A DNA stretch of 64,000 nucleotides from Salinigranum halophilum (lineage in GTDB: Archaea; Halobacteriota; Halobacteria; Halobacteriales; Haloferacaceae), in the NCBI RefSeq assembly GCF_007004735.1, contig NZ_SSNL01000006.1:186001-250000 (forward strand), written 5' to 3'. Shown in pieces: positions 17,515-25,751 of this stretch. The position numbers and the translations under genes are program-made. The notes beneath the pieces were generated by a model. That model did not search any database, was not told where the DNA came from, and saw only the letters and a list, made by a program, of their open reading frames with translations. Every line of letters starts with the position of its first letter. Within the stretch, counting starts at the first letter, position 1.

Positions 17515-18447
17515 ATGAGCACACCAACACAGACAGAAACGACAAACAAACACGGCGTCGCCAAGCTCCGGGACCTGTGGAACGACTACCTCCCGTACTG
17601 GTTCGTTGCACCGATGGTGCTGGTGATGGTGATGATTACCTTCTTCCCCGGTGCGTACGACCTGTATCTCAGCCTGATCGAAGAGCCTACGGTGAACATC
17701 TTCGCAGCCGAATTCGTCGGCCTGGAGAACTTCGAGACGGCGTTCACCCGTGGGGGGGCGTTCCACTCGTTCGTCATCACGGTCACCGTCGTCGTCAGTG
17801 CCCTGCTCCTCGAGAGCCTCCTCGGCTTCTTCCTGGCAGCTCTCGTCGCCGGGGTCGAATCCGGACGGGCGAAGGCGTTCTACCGGGTCCTGTTCATCCT
17901 CCCGATGGCAGTCGCGCCCGTCTCGTTGGCGACTATCGGTCGGCTGATGCTGAACACCGAGGTCGGAATCATCCCGTACGTCATCAACACGGCGACGCCG
18001 TTCGCCGCGCCGGCGTTCCTCTCGGACCTTCCACTGTTAACCGTTATTTTGCTCGATACGTGGAACTGGACGCCGTTCATGTTCATCATCTTCTACGCCG
18101 GCCTCTCGTCGGTGCCTGACACGCTGGTCGAGGCATCACGGGTCGACGGCGCCCCGCTGTGGCGGCGGTACATCCACGTCATCATCCCGTACATGAAACC
18201 CGTGGTGTTCGTCGCCACGCTCATCCGGATGATCGACCTGTTCCGGACGTTCGGTGTGGTGTACGGTCTGACCCAGGGCGGTCCGGGGACGGCGACCCAG
18301 CTGGTGAGTATCAACATCTACGAGCAGATGTTCATCAACAACCAGATTGGTGTGGCGGCTGCGATCGCAGTCGTCTACCTCGTCTTCGTCATCGCCATCG
18401 CGAACATCGTCATCGCGAAGGTCGGCTTCGAGGGGGTGTGGGACTGA
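17515..18447 (+). CDS. Carbohydrate ABC transporter permease (MalF/UgpA-like)
   Basis: The 310-aa protein has six predicted membrane spans after a polar N-terminus rich in Thr and Asn. The cytoplasmic EAA loop that contacts the ATPase reads EASRVDGAPLWRRYIHVIIP near residue 205. It pairs with the next permease, whose ATG overlaps its TGA by one base (TGATG), indicating coupled translation. Confidence 0.91.
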   Translation: MSTPTQTETTNKHGVAKLRDLWNDYLPYWFVAPMVLVMVMITFFPGAYDLYLSLIEEPTVNIFAAEFVGLENFETAFTRGGAFHSFVITVTVVVSALLLESLLGFFLAALVAGVESGRAKAFYRVLFILPMAVAPVSLATIGRLMLNTEVGIIPYVINTATPFAAPAFLSDLPLLTVILLDTWNWTPFMFIIFYAGLSSVPDTLVEASRVDGAPLWRRYIHVIIPYMKPVVFVATLIRMIDLFRTFGVVYGLTQGGPGTATQLVSINIYEQMFINNQIGVAAAIAVVYLVFVIAIANIVIAKVGFEGVWD

Positions 18448-19322
18448 TGGCTACACAGGACGTCGAGCCGGGATCGGCTTATCGGCTCGACAAGGACACG
18501 CGGGAGACGCTCGTGAAGGTCGTCCGACATGCCCTGCTCCTGACGTGGTCGTTCGTCGTGTTCTTCCCGCTGTACTGGTTGGCCTCGATGTCGCTGAAAC
18601 CCCCGGGCGACGCGAACTCGCTCCCGCCGGACTGGGTCTTCCTGCCGACGGTGTACAACTACCTACAACTGGTTCAGGACGGCGAGTTCGTCGGAGCGTT
18701 CGCCAACAGCCTCCTCATGGTGGGGGCGTCGGTGGTTCTCGTCTTGCTGATCGGCGTGCCGGCGGCGTACGTCCTCTCGCGGTACGATATCCCGATGGAA
18801 CGGGACGTCCTCGTGTGGATCCTCTCCTCGCGGATGCTCCCGCCCATCGCCGTCGTGCTCCCGTTCTTCATCATTTTCAGGGAACTCAACCTCTTCGACA
18901 CCCGTATCGGGATGGTGCTGATGTACATCAGCATCAACCTCTCACTGGTCGTGTGGGTGATGAAGGCGTTCTTCGACGGCATTCCCGAGACGCTCGAGGA
19001 GGCCGCACGCGTCGACGGCGCGACCCGGTTCCAGGGGTTCATGAAGGTCGTCCTGCCAGCGGCCAAACCCGGCATCTTCTCCGTCGCGATTATCAGCTTC
19101 ATCTTCGCGTGGATCGAGCTCCTGTTCGGCCTCGTGTTGACGAGCTTCAATGCAGTGCCGGTGACACTGTTCGTCTACTCGTTCATCGGCTCTCGCTCCA
19201 TCGAGTGGTCGATGCTGGCGGCCGCCTCGACGGCGATGATCGTTCCGGTAGCGATCTTCCTCATCGCGGTGAACAAGTACCTCGCGGCCGGGCTGAGCTT
19301 CGGCGTGGTGATCAAAGAATGA
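18447..19322 (+). CDS. Carbohydrate ABC transporter permease (MalG/UgpE-like)
   Basis: This 291-aa permease has six hydrophobic segments and the EAA-loop motif EAARVDGATRFQGFMKVVLP near residue 190. A short charged N-terminus precedes the first span (ALLLTWSFVVFFPLYWL). Start and stop overlap their neighbours: the ATG shares one base with the upstream TGA, and its own stop overlaps the ATG of a 34-codon ORF (ATGA). Confidence 0.91.
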   Translation: MATQDVEPGSAYRLDKDTRETLVKVVRHALLLTWSFVVFFPLYWLASMSLKPPGDANSLPPDWVFLPTVYNYLQLVQDGEFVGAFANSLLMVGASVVLVLLIGVPAAYVLSRYDIPMERDVLVWILSSRMLPPIAVVLPFFIIFRELNLFDTRIGMVLMYISINLSLVVWVMKAFFDGIPETLEEAARVDGATRFQGFMKVVLPAAKPGIFSVAIISFIFAWIELLFGLVLTSFNAVPVTLFVYSFIGSRSIEWSMLAAASTAMIVPVAIFLIAVNKYLAAGLSFGVVIKE

Positions 19323-19423
19323 ACCCGACCTCAAACAGCAGCACGACAACGCGACCCGACGTATCGCCCACGAACGACGCCCACACGGCGGGGACGAACA
19401 GCCGCACAACGGAGGATGCATAA
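19319..19423 (+). CDS. 34-aa small ORF, translationally coupled inside the ABC operon
   Basis: The ATG at 19319 overlaps the permease stop (ATGA) and the TAA at 19421-19423 overlaps the ATG of the ATPase gene (TAATG). The peptide (begins MNPTSNSSTTTRPDV, ends TTEDA) is polar, rich in Thr, Ser and Asn, with no hydrophobic segment or known motif. It may be a true small protein acting on the transporter, or a reading frame that merely carries ribosomes from the permease to the ATPase gene. Perfect coupling at both ends is the only evidence. Confidence 0.45.
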   Translation: MNPTSNSSTTTRPDVSPTNDAHTAGTNSRTTEDA

Positions 19424-20595
19424 TGGCCAGTATCACGTTAGACGACGTCACGAAACGCTTCGGCGAGGGGGGCAACGCGGTGACTGCAGTCGACGACGTC
19501 TCGCTCGACATCGAAGACGGCGAGTTCGTCGTCTTCGTCGGCCCCTCAGGGTCGGGGAAGTCGACGCTCATGCGCATCGTCGCGGGGCTCGAAACGCAAT
19601 CAGAAGGCGACGTGACCATCGGCGAGACGGTCGTCAACCAGCTCGGACCGCGTGCTCGGGACATCGCGATGGTGTTTCAGAACTACGCACTGTACCCGAA
19701 CATGACCGTCGAGGAGAACATGTCCTTCGGGTTGAAGATGTCGACGGAACTCTCTAGCGACGAGATCGAACGACAGGTGACCGACGCGGCGGAGATGATG
19801 GGAATCGGCGAATTGCTCGATAACACGCCCGGCGAGCTGTCGGGTGGCCAGCAACAGCGCGTCGCGCTCGGTCGTGCTATCGTCCGGGACCCGAACGTGT
19901 TCCTGATGGACGAGCCGCTGTCGAATCTCGACGCCAAACTCCGGACGACGATGCGCACCGAGATCAACCGCCTCCAGAACGAACTGGGCGTGACGACGCT
20001 GTACGTCACGCACGACCAGACGGAGGCGATGACGATGGGCGACCGTCTCGTCGTCCTCAACTACGGCGAACTCCAGCAGGTCGGGACGCCACTGGAGTGC
20101 TTTTACCGCCCCGCGAACCGGTTCGTCGCAGGCTTCATCGGCTCGCCGTCAATGAACTTCTTCGAGGGAGACGTCGAGGACGGCACTCTCACCGTTGATG
20201 GCTTCGACTACGAACTCTCCGAGCGGATGCGCTCGAACGTGGGTGACCTGTCGGAAGTGACACTCGGCGGACGCCCAGAGGACTTCGACCTCGTAGACGA
20301 CCCCGAGGTCGAGAACGGGTTCGAGGTCGTCGTCGACGTCGTCGAACCGATGGGGAGCATCTCGTACGTCTACGTCTCTCCGGTGGATCGGTCGCACGAC
20401 GACACGTTCGTCGTCGAGGTGGACGGGAAGCGGCCCATCTCCGAGGGACAGCGGCTCTACGCTCACGTCCCGATCGAGGACGTCCACCTCTTCGATCGGA
20501 AGACGGGTGAGACGATCCACCAGCGTCAACTGGAGCGTGAGGATACGCTCGCGCTCTCGGCCGGGACGCAGACCGCTCCGAGTTCCAGCGGTTGA
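19423..20595 (+). CDS. ABC transporter ATP-binding protein (MalK/UgpC/MsmX-like)
   Basis: A 390-aa CUT1-type ATPase: Walker A GPSGSGKST (near residue 42), Q-loop VFQNYALYPNM, signature LSGGQQQRVALGRAI, Walker B VFLMDEPLSNLD, H-loop LYVTHDQTEAMTMGD, then a C-terminal regulatory OB-fold (TOBE) region from about residue 245. It would energise the two permeases just upstream. The stop codon lies directly beside the hairpin of a transposon scar. Confidence 0.92.
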   Translation: MASITLDDVTKRFGEGGNAVTAVDDVSLDIEDGEFVVFVGPSGSGKSTLMRIVAGLETQSEGDVTIGETVVNQLGPRARDIAMVFQNYALYPNMTVEENMSFGLKMSTELSSDEIERQVTDAAEMMGIGELLDNTPGELSGGQQQRVALGRAIVRDPNVFLMDEPLSNLDAKLRTTMRTEINRLQNELGVTTLYVTHDQTEAMTMGDRLVVLNYGELQQVGTPLECFYRPANRFVAGFIGSPSMNFFEGDVEDGTLTVDGFDYELSERMRSNVGDLSEVTLGGRPEDFDLVDDPEVENGFEVVVDVVEPMGSISYVYVSPVDRSHDDTFVVEVDGKRPISEGQRLYAHVPIEDVHLFDRKTGETIHQRQLEREDTLALSAGTQTAPSSSG

Positions 20596-20673
20596 CATCC
20601 TCCCCGCCCTGAAGGACGGGGTTTTAGCCTTGCATTTTCGATAAGAAGCCAGCGAAGGGCGGTTCGCGTTCAC
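20594..20673 (-). mobile_element. Scar of an IS200/IS605-type (tnpB-bearing) element, right end
   Basis: The stretch contains a strong hairpin, CCCCGCCC-TGAA-GGACGGGG at 20602-20621 (8-bp stem, one C-A mismatch), followed by GTTTTAGCC. Read on the minus strand it encodes AKTPSFRAGRMS, which from memory resembles the C-terminus of TnpB proteins, where coding sequence and the right-end guide RNA overlap. Only about 80 bp remain; no tnpA or tnpB body is present. The hairpin may now act as a transcription terminator for the ABC operon. Confidence 0.5.
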
Positions 20674-20993
20674 GTACAGCAGTCACGTAACCACTCTCTC
20701 GATACACACGAGCTATGCATCCGTCCAGAACGGACCGGTGACCGCTCGGACGGTAGTCTCGGAACCTACTCGAGTACCGTCTCAGAACCCATCGGGAAAC
20801 GTCTCACCGATAGAGACTCGATTTCGAACAGCTGCACTGTCGGGGATTCCCGCCTGCGAACCCCGTGGTCAGTCTCAGTCACGTTCGACAACACACAGAC
20901 GACCCCGTCTGGACTCACCGGAGAGTGTCGTGGGCAGTGAGTTCGTCGCGCCACACCACAGTTATTAGTATGCGTGGAGAGTGAACTTTTGAC
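20596..20993. other. Intergenic region with transposon scar and promoter
   Basis: Beyond the element scar (to about 20673) nothing coding is supported. GTTATTAGTA at 20961-20970 lies 24-33 nt upstream of the dehydrogenase ATG at 20994 and is its likely TATA box. Confidence 0.5.
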
Positions 20994-22025
20994 ATGCAAT
21001 CTGCAGTGTTAGTCGAACCGCACCAGTTCGAGCTCCAAGACCGTCCCCGACCATCGCCGGGTCCGAACGATGTCCTCGTCGCCGTGCGAGAGGTGGGCAT
21101 CTGCGGCTCTGACGTTCACTACTACGAGCACGGCCGTATCGGAGATATCGTCGTCGAAAACCCACTCGTCCTCGGCCACGAGAGTGCCGGAGAGGTCGTC
21201 GATGTCGGCGAGAACGTCACTGCGCTCGAACCGGGTGACTGCGTCGCTCTCGAACCCGGTGCCCCGTGCCGTCGATGTCGTCACTGCAAGGAGGGAGAGT
21301 ACCACCTCTGTGAGGAGGTTCGATTCATGGCGACCCCACCGCACGACGGTGCGTTTACCGAGTACGTCTCCTGGCCCGCGGATTACGCCTACGAACTGCC
21401 CGAGAACGTCTCCACCACGGAGGGGGCGCTCTGTGAACCGCTCTCGGTCGGCATCCATGCCTGTCGCCGTGGCAACGTCGAGACGGGCGACACCGTCCTC
21501 GTGACCGGTGCGGGCCCGATTGGACTGATGATACTGGAAGCCGCTCGCGCCGCTGGTGCGACCGACGTCATCCTCACGGACGTCGTCGACGAGAAGCTCA
21601 CGTTCGCACGCGAGCGAGGGGCCGACCTCACGGTCAACGTGGCCGAAGACGACCTCGAAGCGGCTGTCGATGCGTACACCGACGGCGCTGGTGCCGATGT
21701 GGTCGTTGAGGCGTCCGGTGCAGCGTCCTCGATCGAATCCACGCTCGACGTCGTCTGCCGGGGAGGCACCATCGTCCTCGTGGGACTCGCGAGCGAGGCG
21801 ACGGTTCCGTTCGACGTGCTCGACCTCATCGACAACGAACTCGACGTCCTCGGGTCGTTCCGGTACAAGAACACCTACCCGGCAGCCATCGACCTCCTCG
21901 CTGATGCGGTGGTCGACGTCGAGGGTATCGTCGAGTTCGAGTCCTCTCTCGAGGACATCGACGATGCCTTCCAGCGCGCGATGGACCCGAACGTCGTCAA
22001 GGGGATGGTCACACTGGAGTCGTGA
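20994..22025 (+). CDS. Sorbitol/xylitol dehydrogenase-like zinc polyol dehydrogenase
   Basis: The 343-aa protein fits the sorbitol-dehydrogenase branch of the medium-chain family: GICGSDVHYYEHGRIG and LGHESAGEV supply catalytic zinc ligands, CRRCRHCKEGEYHLC is the structural zinc lobe, and VTGAGPIGLMILEAA is the Rossmann loop. ILTDVVDEKL, with an acidic residue after the second strand, indicates NAD preference. It would convert a polyol to a ketose for the kinase encoded next. It is leaderless by its TATA position. Confidence 0.9.
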   Translation: MQSAVLVEPHQFELQDRPRPSPGPNDVLVAVREVGICGSDVHYYEHGRIGDIVVENPLVLGHESAGEVVDVGENVTALEPGDCVALEPGAPCRRCRHCKEGEYHLCEEVRFMATPPHDGAFTEYVSWPADYAYELPENVSTTEGALCEPLSVGIHACRRGNVETGDTVLVTGAGPIGLMILEAARAAGATDVILTDVVDEKLTFARERGADLTVNVAEDDLEAAVDAYTDGAGADVVVEASGAASSIESTLDVVCRGGTIVLVGLASEATVPFDVLDLIDNELDVLGSFRYKNTYPAAIDLLADAVVDVEGIVEFESSLEDIDDAFQRAMDPNVVKGMVTLES

Positions 22026-22276
22026 GGGTTCGCTCCCTGCCGCGCCGGACACACGCCGCGTCGTTCGGAGCGTTGCGTACCGTAACGGACCGCGGGTCGG
22101 TCTCTCTCGGCCGGCAGTAGTACATCCCTCGCACAGGTCGGTCACTCGATTCCGCATCTCGCTATCGTGCCCCGTCCACTCGAGCGGAAACGGGAAGGCT
22201 CGTGTGGCCACCTGACGGCACTCCTCGAGGGCGCCGTGGATACGTGCAGTCCACGAGGCAGCGCCGAGTCTGTGGG
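22026..22276. other. Convergent intergenic region, no gene seen
   Basis: This 251-nt stretch lies between the convergent ends of the polyol dehydrogenase and PfkB-like kinase genes. It has no credible ORF and no strong hairpin. Confidence 0.4.
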
Positions 22277-23476
22277 CTATTCGAACTGTGCGTTGTACGC
22301 ACTGACGGCCGCGACGACGTCGTCGTACGTGGGGGTCTCGCCCGTCCGAACGAACTCGCGTGCGAGTGCGTTGCCGAGGACGACGGCGGCGTCCTCGGGC
22401 AGGTCCTCGACGAGACCGAGTGAGAGCCCCGCGTTGAAGTGGTCTCCAGCACTGGTCGTCAACGCCGGCGACTCGACGGGGGAGACGCGGACGCTCGTCG
22501 TCCCGTCGTCGCTTACGACCACGGACTCGGCCACACTGTGCCCGACGAACCGTTCGACGTCCAGGGCGTCGAACGCGACACGGGCGTCTTCGACGAGGTC
22601 GTCACCCGTCTGCCCACCGAGGACCGTCGCGAGTTCCTTCGTCTCGTAGCGGTTCGCCGAGACGGTCACGTCGACGATATCGGCCAGTCGGTGTGTCGCC
22701 GCGACGGTCGATTCCAGCATCTCGCGGTCGATCTCACGGATGTTCGCCGGGTCGAGCAGGACGTGCCGTGGGGGGGCTGTGAGCTTCGGAAAGACCGTCT
22801 CACGGAGCCCATCCAGGATGGATGCGAGTTCGGGAATCATCGCCCAGTAGCCGATTCCAAGCAGTTTCGCTCCGTCGAGTTCGTCGACCAGTGTGTCGAC
22901 ACCGACGCGTGACTGGAGCGTCTCCCAGTCCAGTGTCGCGGCACCGCCACTCTCCATCAGCATCAACTTCCCGTCGTTGAACTCGATGGCGTCGGTGACC
23001 CCCGGGTCGCCCAGCGAGTGGATCGTACAGTCTCCGAACTCTCGTTCGAAGAGGTCGAGAATCGGGTCGCCACACATCCCGACGAGCGTCGGATCGAACC
23101 CGAGGTTCTGATACACACGAGATAGATGGCTCACGTGCCCGCCCGTTCGCTGGCCACGGCACTCCCAGGAGATTGACAGCGAGCTATCCGCGGCCGCCGA
23201 CGTCACGATCTCCTCGCCGAACTCGCTCAGTGTGCTGATGCGCTCGCTGTCCGACGCACCGGCGTTCGTCCCCGCCTCTCGGACGTTGTCGACGTACCCA
23301 TCGAAGCCGAACAGGACGCTCCCCCCGCTCGGTTCTGACGGCAGGTGTGTCTGGCACGAGGCAACCGCATCACGCGTCTGCGAATCCGGGCCGCTGTCAG
23401 CAGGCGCCATCTGTCCCCGGCCTGTGGACTGTCCGTGCGCGCCGGCTGGCTGGCTCTCCGACAGCGTGGTCGACAC
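22277..23476 (-). CDS. PfkB/ribokinase-like carbohydrate kinase
   Basis: A 399-aa protein with a C-terminal TSAGDHFNAGLSLGL motif, equivalent to the PfkB GAGDxFxxG active-site signature with the catalytic Asp, and an N-terminal FGFDGYVDNV with the substrate-binding Gly-Asp region plus RTGGHVSHLSRVYQNLG. The first Gly of the signature is Ser here, and the N-terminus (about 50 residues, Gln/Ser-rich) is longer than usual, so the GTG at 23476 is uncertain; an in-frame ATG lies about 22 codons later. It is probably a keto-sugar kinase of the polyol cluster. A TATA-like TTTTTTATGC lies far upstream at 23643-23652. Confidence 0.72.
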   Translation of the reverse strand: MSTTLSESQPAGAHGQSTGRGQMAPADSGPDSQTRDAVASCQTHLPSEPSGGSVLFGFDGYVDNVREAGTNAGASDSERISTLSEFGEEIVTSAAADSSLSISWECRGQRTGGHVSHLSRVYQNLGFDPTLVGMCGDPILDLFEREFGDCTIHSLGDPGVTDAIEFNDGKLMLMESGGAATLDWETLQSRVGVDTLVDELDGAKLLGIGYWAMIPELASILDGLRETVFPKLTAPPRHVLLDPANIREIDREMLESTVAATHRLADIVDVTVSANRYETKELATVLGGQTGDDLVEDARVAFDALDVERFVGHSVAESVVVSDDGTTSVRVSPVESPALTTSAGDHFNAGLSLGLVEDLPEDAAVVLGNALAREFVRTGETPTYDDVVAAVSAYNAQFE

Positions 23477-24284
23477 GGCGGTTCACTGGGCTCTGTGCGC
23501 GACACGCGGCAGTGGATGCGAGTGTCCCGCCCTCGACTGGACAGGACAGTGCATCCCGCCGGAGTTCGAACCCACCCGGTTCGATAACCACAGGTGTCCG
23601 CAGTTTGGCTGTCTGACCCATATCCAGCGGTACACCGTGATCGCATAAAAAATTAGGTCACAGCGTCGTGTCGTGGGTGTCGGATATCGTCGGGATATTG
23701 TCGGGATATCGTTGAGGAGTTGTTGGGAGCACGTGGACGCCACTGCAGGTCGAGCCGTTCGGTGCCCCATCCGCTTCTAAAGTAAAGATAAAAATCTGTC
23801 ATACAACTTTATCCGATAGTTCTGTGTATCGTGTCGTCCCACGGGCGCACACGACTGGGTTCTCAGGAGGCGACCGAACGTCGGTCCACGGCGCGAACCG
23901 AACCCGCGATTCTCGGCTCTGTCTCGAGTTCACGGCTTCGATAGACGCCTTCTGTGGAGTGGTCAGTGGGAGGTGCGACACCTCTGACGTCAGCTGTCGG
24001 TGATGCGGCGCGCGCTTCTCGAAGGGACCGCTCACAGTGGATTCCGGGTCGATGTCCATGCCGTCGAAGTCGAGTTCAGAAATATACTAATACTGTCACT
24101 ATCACAAATATATATTTTACAAATAGTATCTCTACTCGACACTAGTCGGTCTGGTCCCGAGCGTCGTTCGGCCTGCCCCGGTCACTCGCGGCGACGGGTG
24201 AGAGCCGACATCCCAGCACGGGCGCCCTCGGTGTTGCCGGGAGCGCGGCGGTACTGTTTTATGACGATGGGTCGGCAAACCGTT
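23477..24284. other. Divergent 0.8-kb regulatory region
   Basis: No gene is supported. It contains a TTTTTTATGC box on the minus strand at 23643-23652, three near-copies of GTCGGGATAT between about 23680 and 23712, and a very AT-rich patch at 24083-24130 with ATATATATTTTAC, which is far stronger than ordinary promoters of the window yet has no gene starting 25-35 nt downstream. A TGTTTTATG box at 24255-24263 is correctly spaced for a start at 24285. Confidence 0.5.
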
Positions 24285-25487
24285 ATGTCCGGTTCTGTCT
24301 CACGACGCCCTCGGTGGATTCGCCAGTACATCCACAACGTCCTGTCGTACTACTATCCCCGGTGTATCGACACGCACTTCGGCGGCTACATCGCCCAGTT
24401 GGACGAACAGGACGGCCACGTCTACGACGCCCGGACGAAACACCTGGTTGCGACCGCTCGCGCGGTCCACAACTTCAGCGTCGGCTGTCTTCTTGAGGGG
24501 CCAGTGTGGTGTCGTGCTGCGGCCGAACACGGCCTCACCTTCCTCCAGACGGGGCACTGGGACGACACGCACGAGGGCTACGACTGGCTGTTAGCCGGTC
24601 GGGACACAGAAGACGCGACGCGCCACTGCTACGGGCACGCGTTCGTGATGCTCGCTGGTGCCCGTGCGCACCAGGCAGGCATCGACCGGGGGCGGGAGAC
24701 GCTCGAACGAGCCTTCGCCGTCGTCGACGAGCACTTCTGGGAACCGGAGCACGGCCTCTGTGCGGACGACGCGTCCGCCGACTGGTCGGACGTGTCCCCG
24801 TATCGTGGCCTGAACGCGAACATGCACACCTGTGAGGCACTGCTGGCAGCCTACGAAGCCACCGGTGAGAGTCGGTACCTGGACCGCGCGGCGACGATCG
24901 CCGAGCGGGTGACCCGCGACCTCGGCCAGAGCGACGACGGCCGTCTCTGGGAGCACTACACCGCCGATTGGGACGCGGACTTCGACTACAACCGCGACGA
25001 CCCGACCCATCAGTTCCGGCCGTGGGGATACCAGCCGGGCCACCACGTCGAGTGGGCGAAACTACTGTTGATCCTTCACCGACACGCCCCCGAAGCGTGG
25101 CACGTCACCCGGGCGAACGCGTTGTTCGACACGGCCGTCGATATCGGCTGGGACGACGCCGGCGGCGGCTTCTTCTACACCGTCGATCGCGAGGGTGAGC
25201 CGGTCGTCACCGACAAGTACGGCTGGGAGGTCACCGAGGCGATTGGCGCGGCCGCGCTCCTCTCGCGACACGACGAGGCGTACCTGGAGTGGTACGACCG
25301 TCTCTGGGACTACGCCCACGAGCACTTCGTCAATCCCCGACACGGGAACTGGTACGAACGAGTGACGCACGAACACCAGCGAGACGGCCCCAATCACGGC
25401 GTCGCAGTCGAACCGGGATATCACCCCATCAACAACGCCTGGGTCGCCGTTCAGGTCTTCGAAGACGAGCACGAATCGGCTCGGTGA
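24285..25487 (+). CDS. AGE-family epimerase/isomerase (mannose isomerase-like)
   Basis: The 400-aa product is an (alpha/alpha)6-barrel sugar isomerase of the N-acylglucosamine 2-epimerase family, which includes mannose isomerase and cellobiose 2-epimerase. Expected active-site His segments are visible: CYGHAFVMLAGA, NMHTCEALLAAY, GYQPGHHVEWAKLLL and GYHPINNAW. It could interconvert mannose or glucose with fructose and so supply the PfkB-like kinase. The frame is open upstream to 24000, but the ATG at 24285 gives the normal family N-terminus and matches a TATA-like box at 24255; ATGs at 24261 and 24267 are alternatives. Confidence 0.85.
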   Translation: MSGSVSRRPRWIRQYIHNVLSYYYPRCIDTHFGGYIAQLDEQDGHVYDARTKHLVATARAVHNFSVGCLLEGPVWCRAAAEHGLTFLQTGHWDDTHEGYDWLLAGRDTEDATRHCYGHAFVMLAGARAHQAGIDRGRETLERAFAVVDEHFWEPEHGLCADDASADWSDVSPYRGLNANMHTCEALLAAYEATGESRYLDRAATIAERVTRDLGQSDDGRLWEHYTADWDADFDYNRDDPTHQFRPWGYQPGHHVEWAKLLLILHRHAPEAWHVTRANALFDTAVDIGWDDAGGGFFYTVDREGEPVVTDKYGWEVTEAIGAAALLSRHDEAYLEWYDRLWDYAHEHFVNPRHGNWYERVTHEHQRDGPNHGVAVEPGYHPINNAWVAVQVFEDEHESAR

Positions 25488-25510
25488 GAGAACCGATCTC
25501 GAACCTTCGA

Positions 25511-25692
25511 CTCCGCTTAGGTGCGTCTCGTCGATATTCGGCTCCGCTTAGGTGCGTCTCGTCGATATTCGGCTCCGCTTAGGTGCGTCTCGTCGATATT
25601 CGGCTCCGCTTAGGTGCGTCTCGTCGATATTCGGCTCCGCTTAGGTGCGTCTCGTCGATATTCGACTCCGCTTAGGTGCGTCTCGTCGATAT
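25511..25692. repeat. 31-bp perfect tandem repeat, about 5.9 copies
   Basis: Units start at 25511, 25542, 25573, 25604, 25635 and 25666; each begins CTCCGCTTAGGTGCGTCTCG and continues TCGATATTCG. Five are full and the sixth stops after 27 nt. There are no spacers, so it is not a CRISPR array. It begins 24 nt after the isomerase stop codon and ends 60 nt before the end of a convergent gene. All three frames of the repeat read through on the plus strand, which produces spurious ORFs. Confidence 0.95.
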
Positions 25693-25751
25693 CGCTTCCC
25701 GCTTCGACCTCGACGCTCGTCCGTACTACATCCACGATGGTATCCAGCCGG

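Noticed and set aside
23555-23600. tRNA-like GTTCGAAC segment
   Set aside because: The surrounding bases do not form a T-arm of five pairs, acceptor stem or anticodon arm on either strand.
24000-24284. 95-residue N-terminal extension of the AGE-family isomerase
   Set aside because: The extension covers an AT-rich promoter region, is non-acidic and has no family similarity; better starts lie at 24261-24285.
25511-25692. CRISPR-like array
   Set aside because: The 31-bp units are directly contiguous with no spacers, and no cas genes are present in the window.
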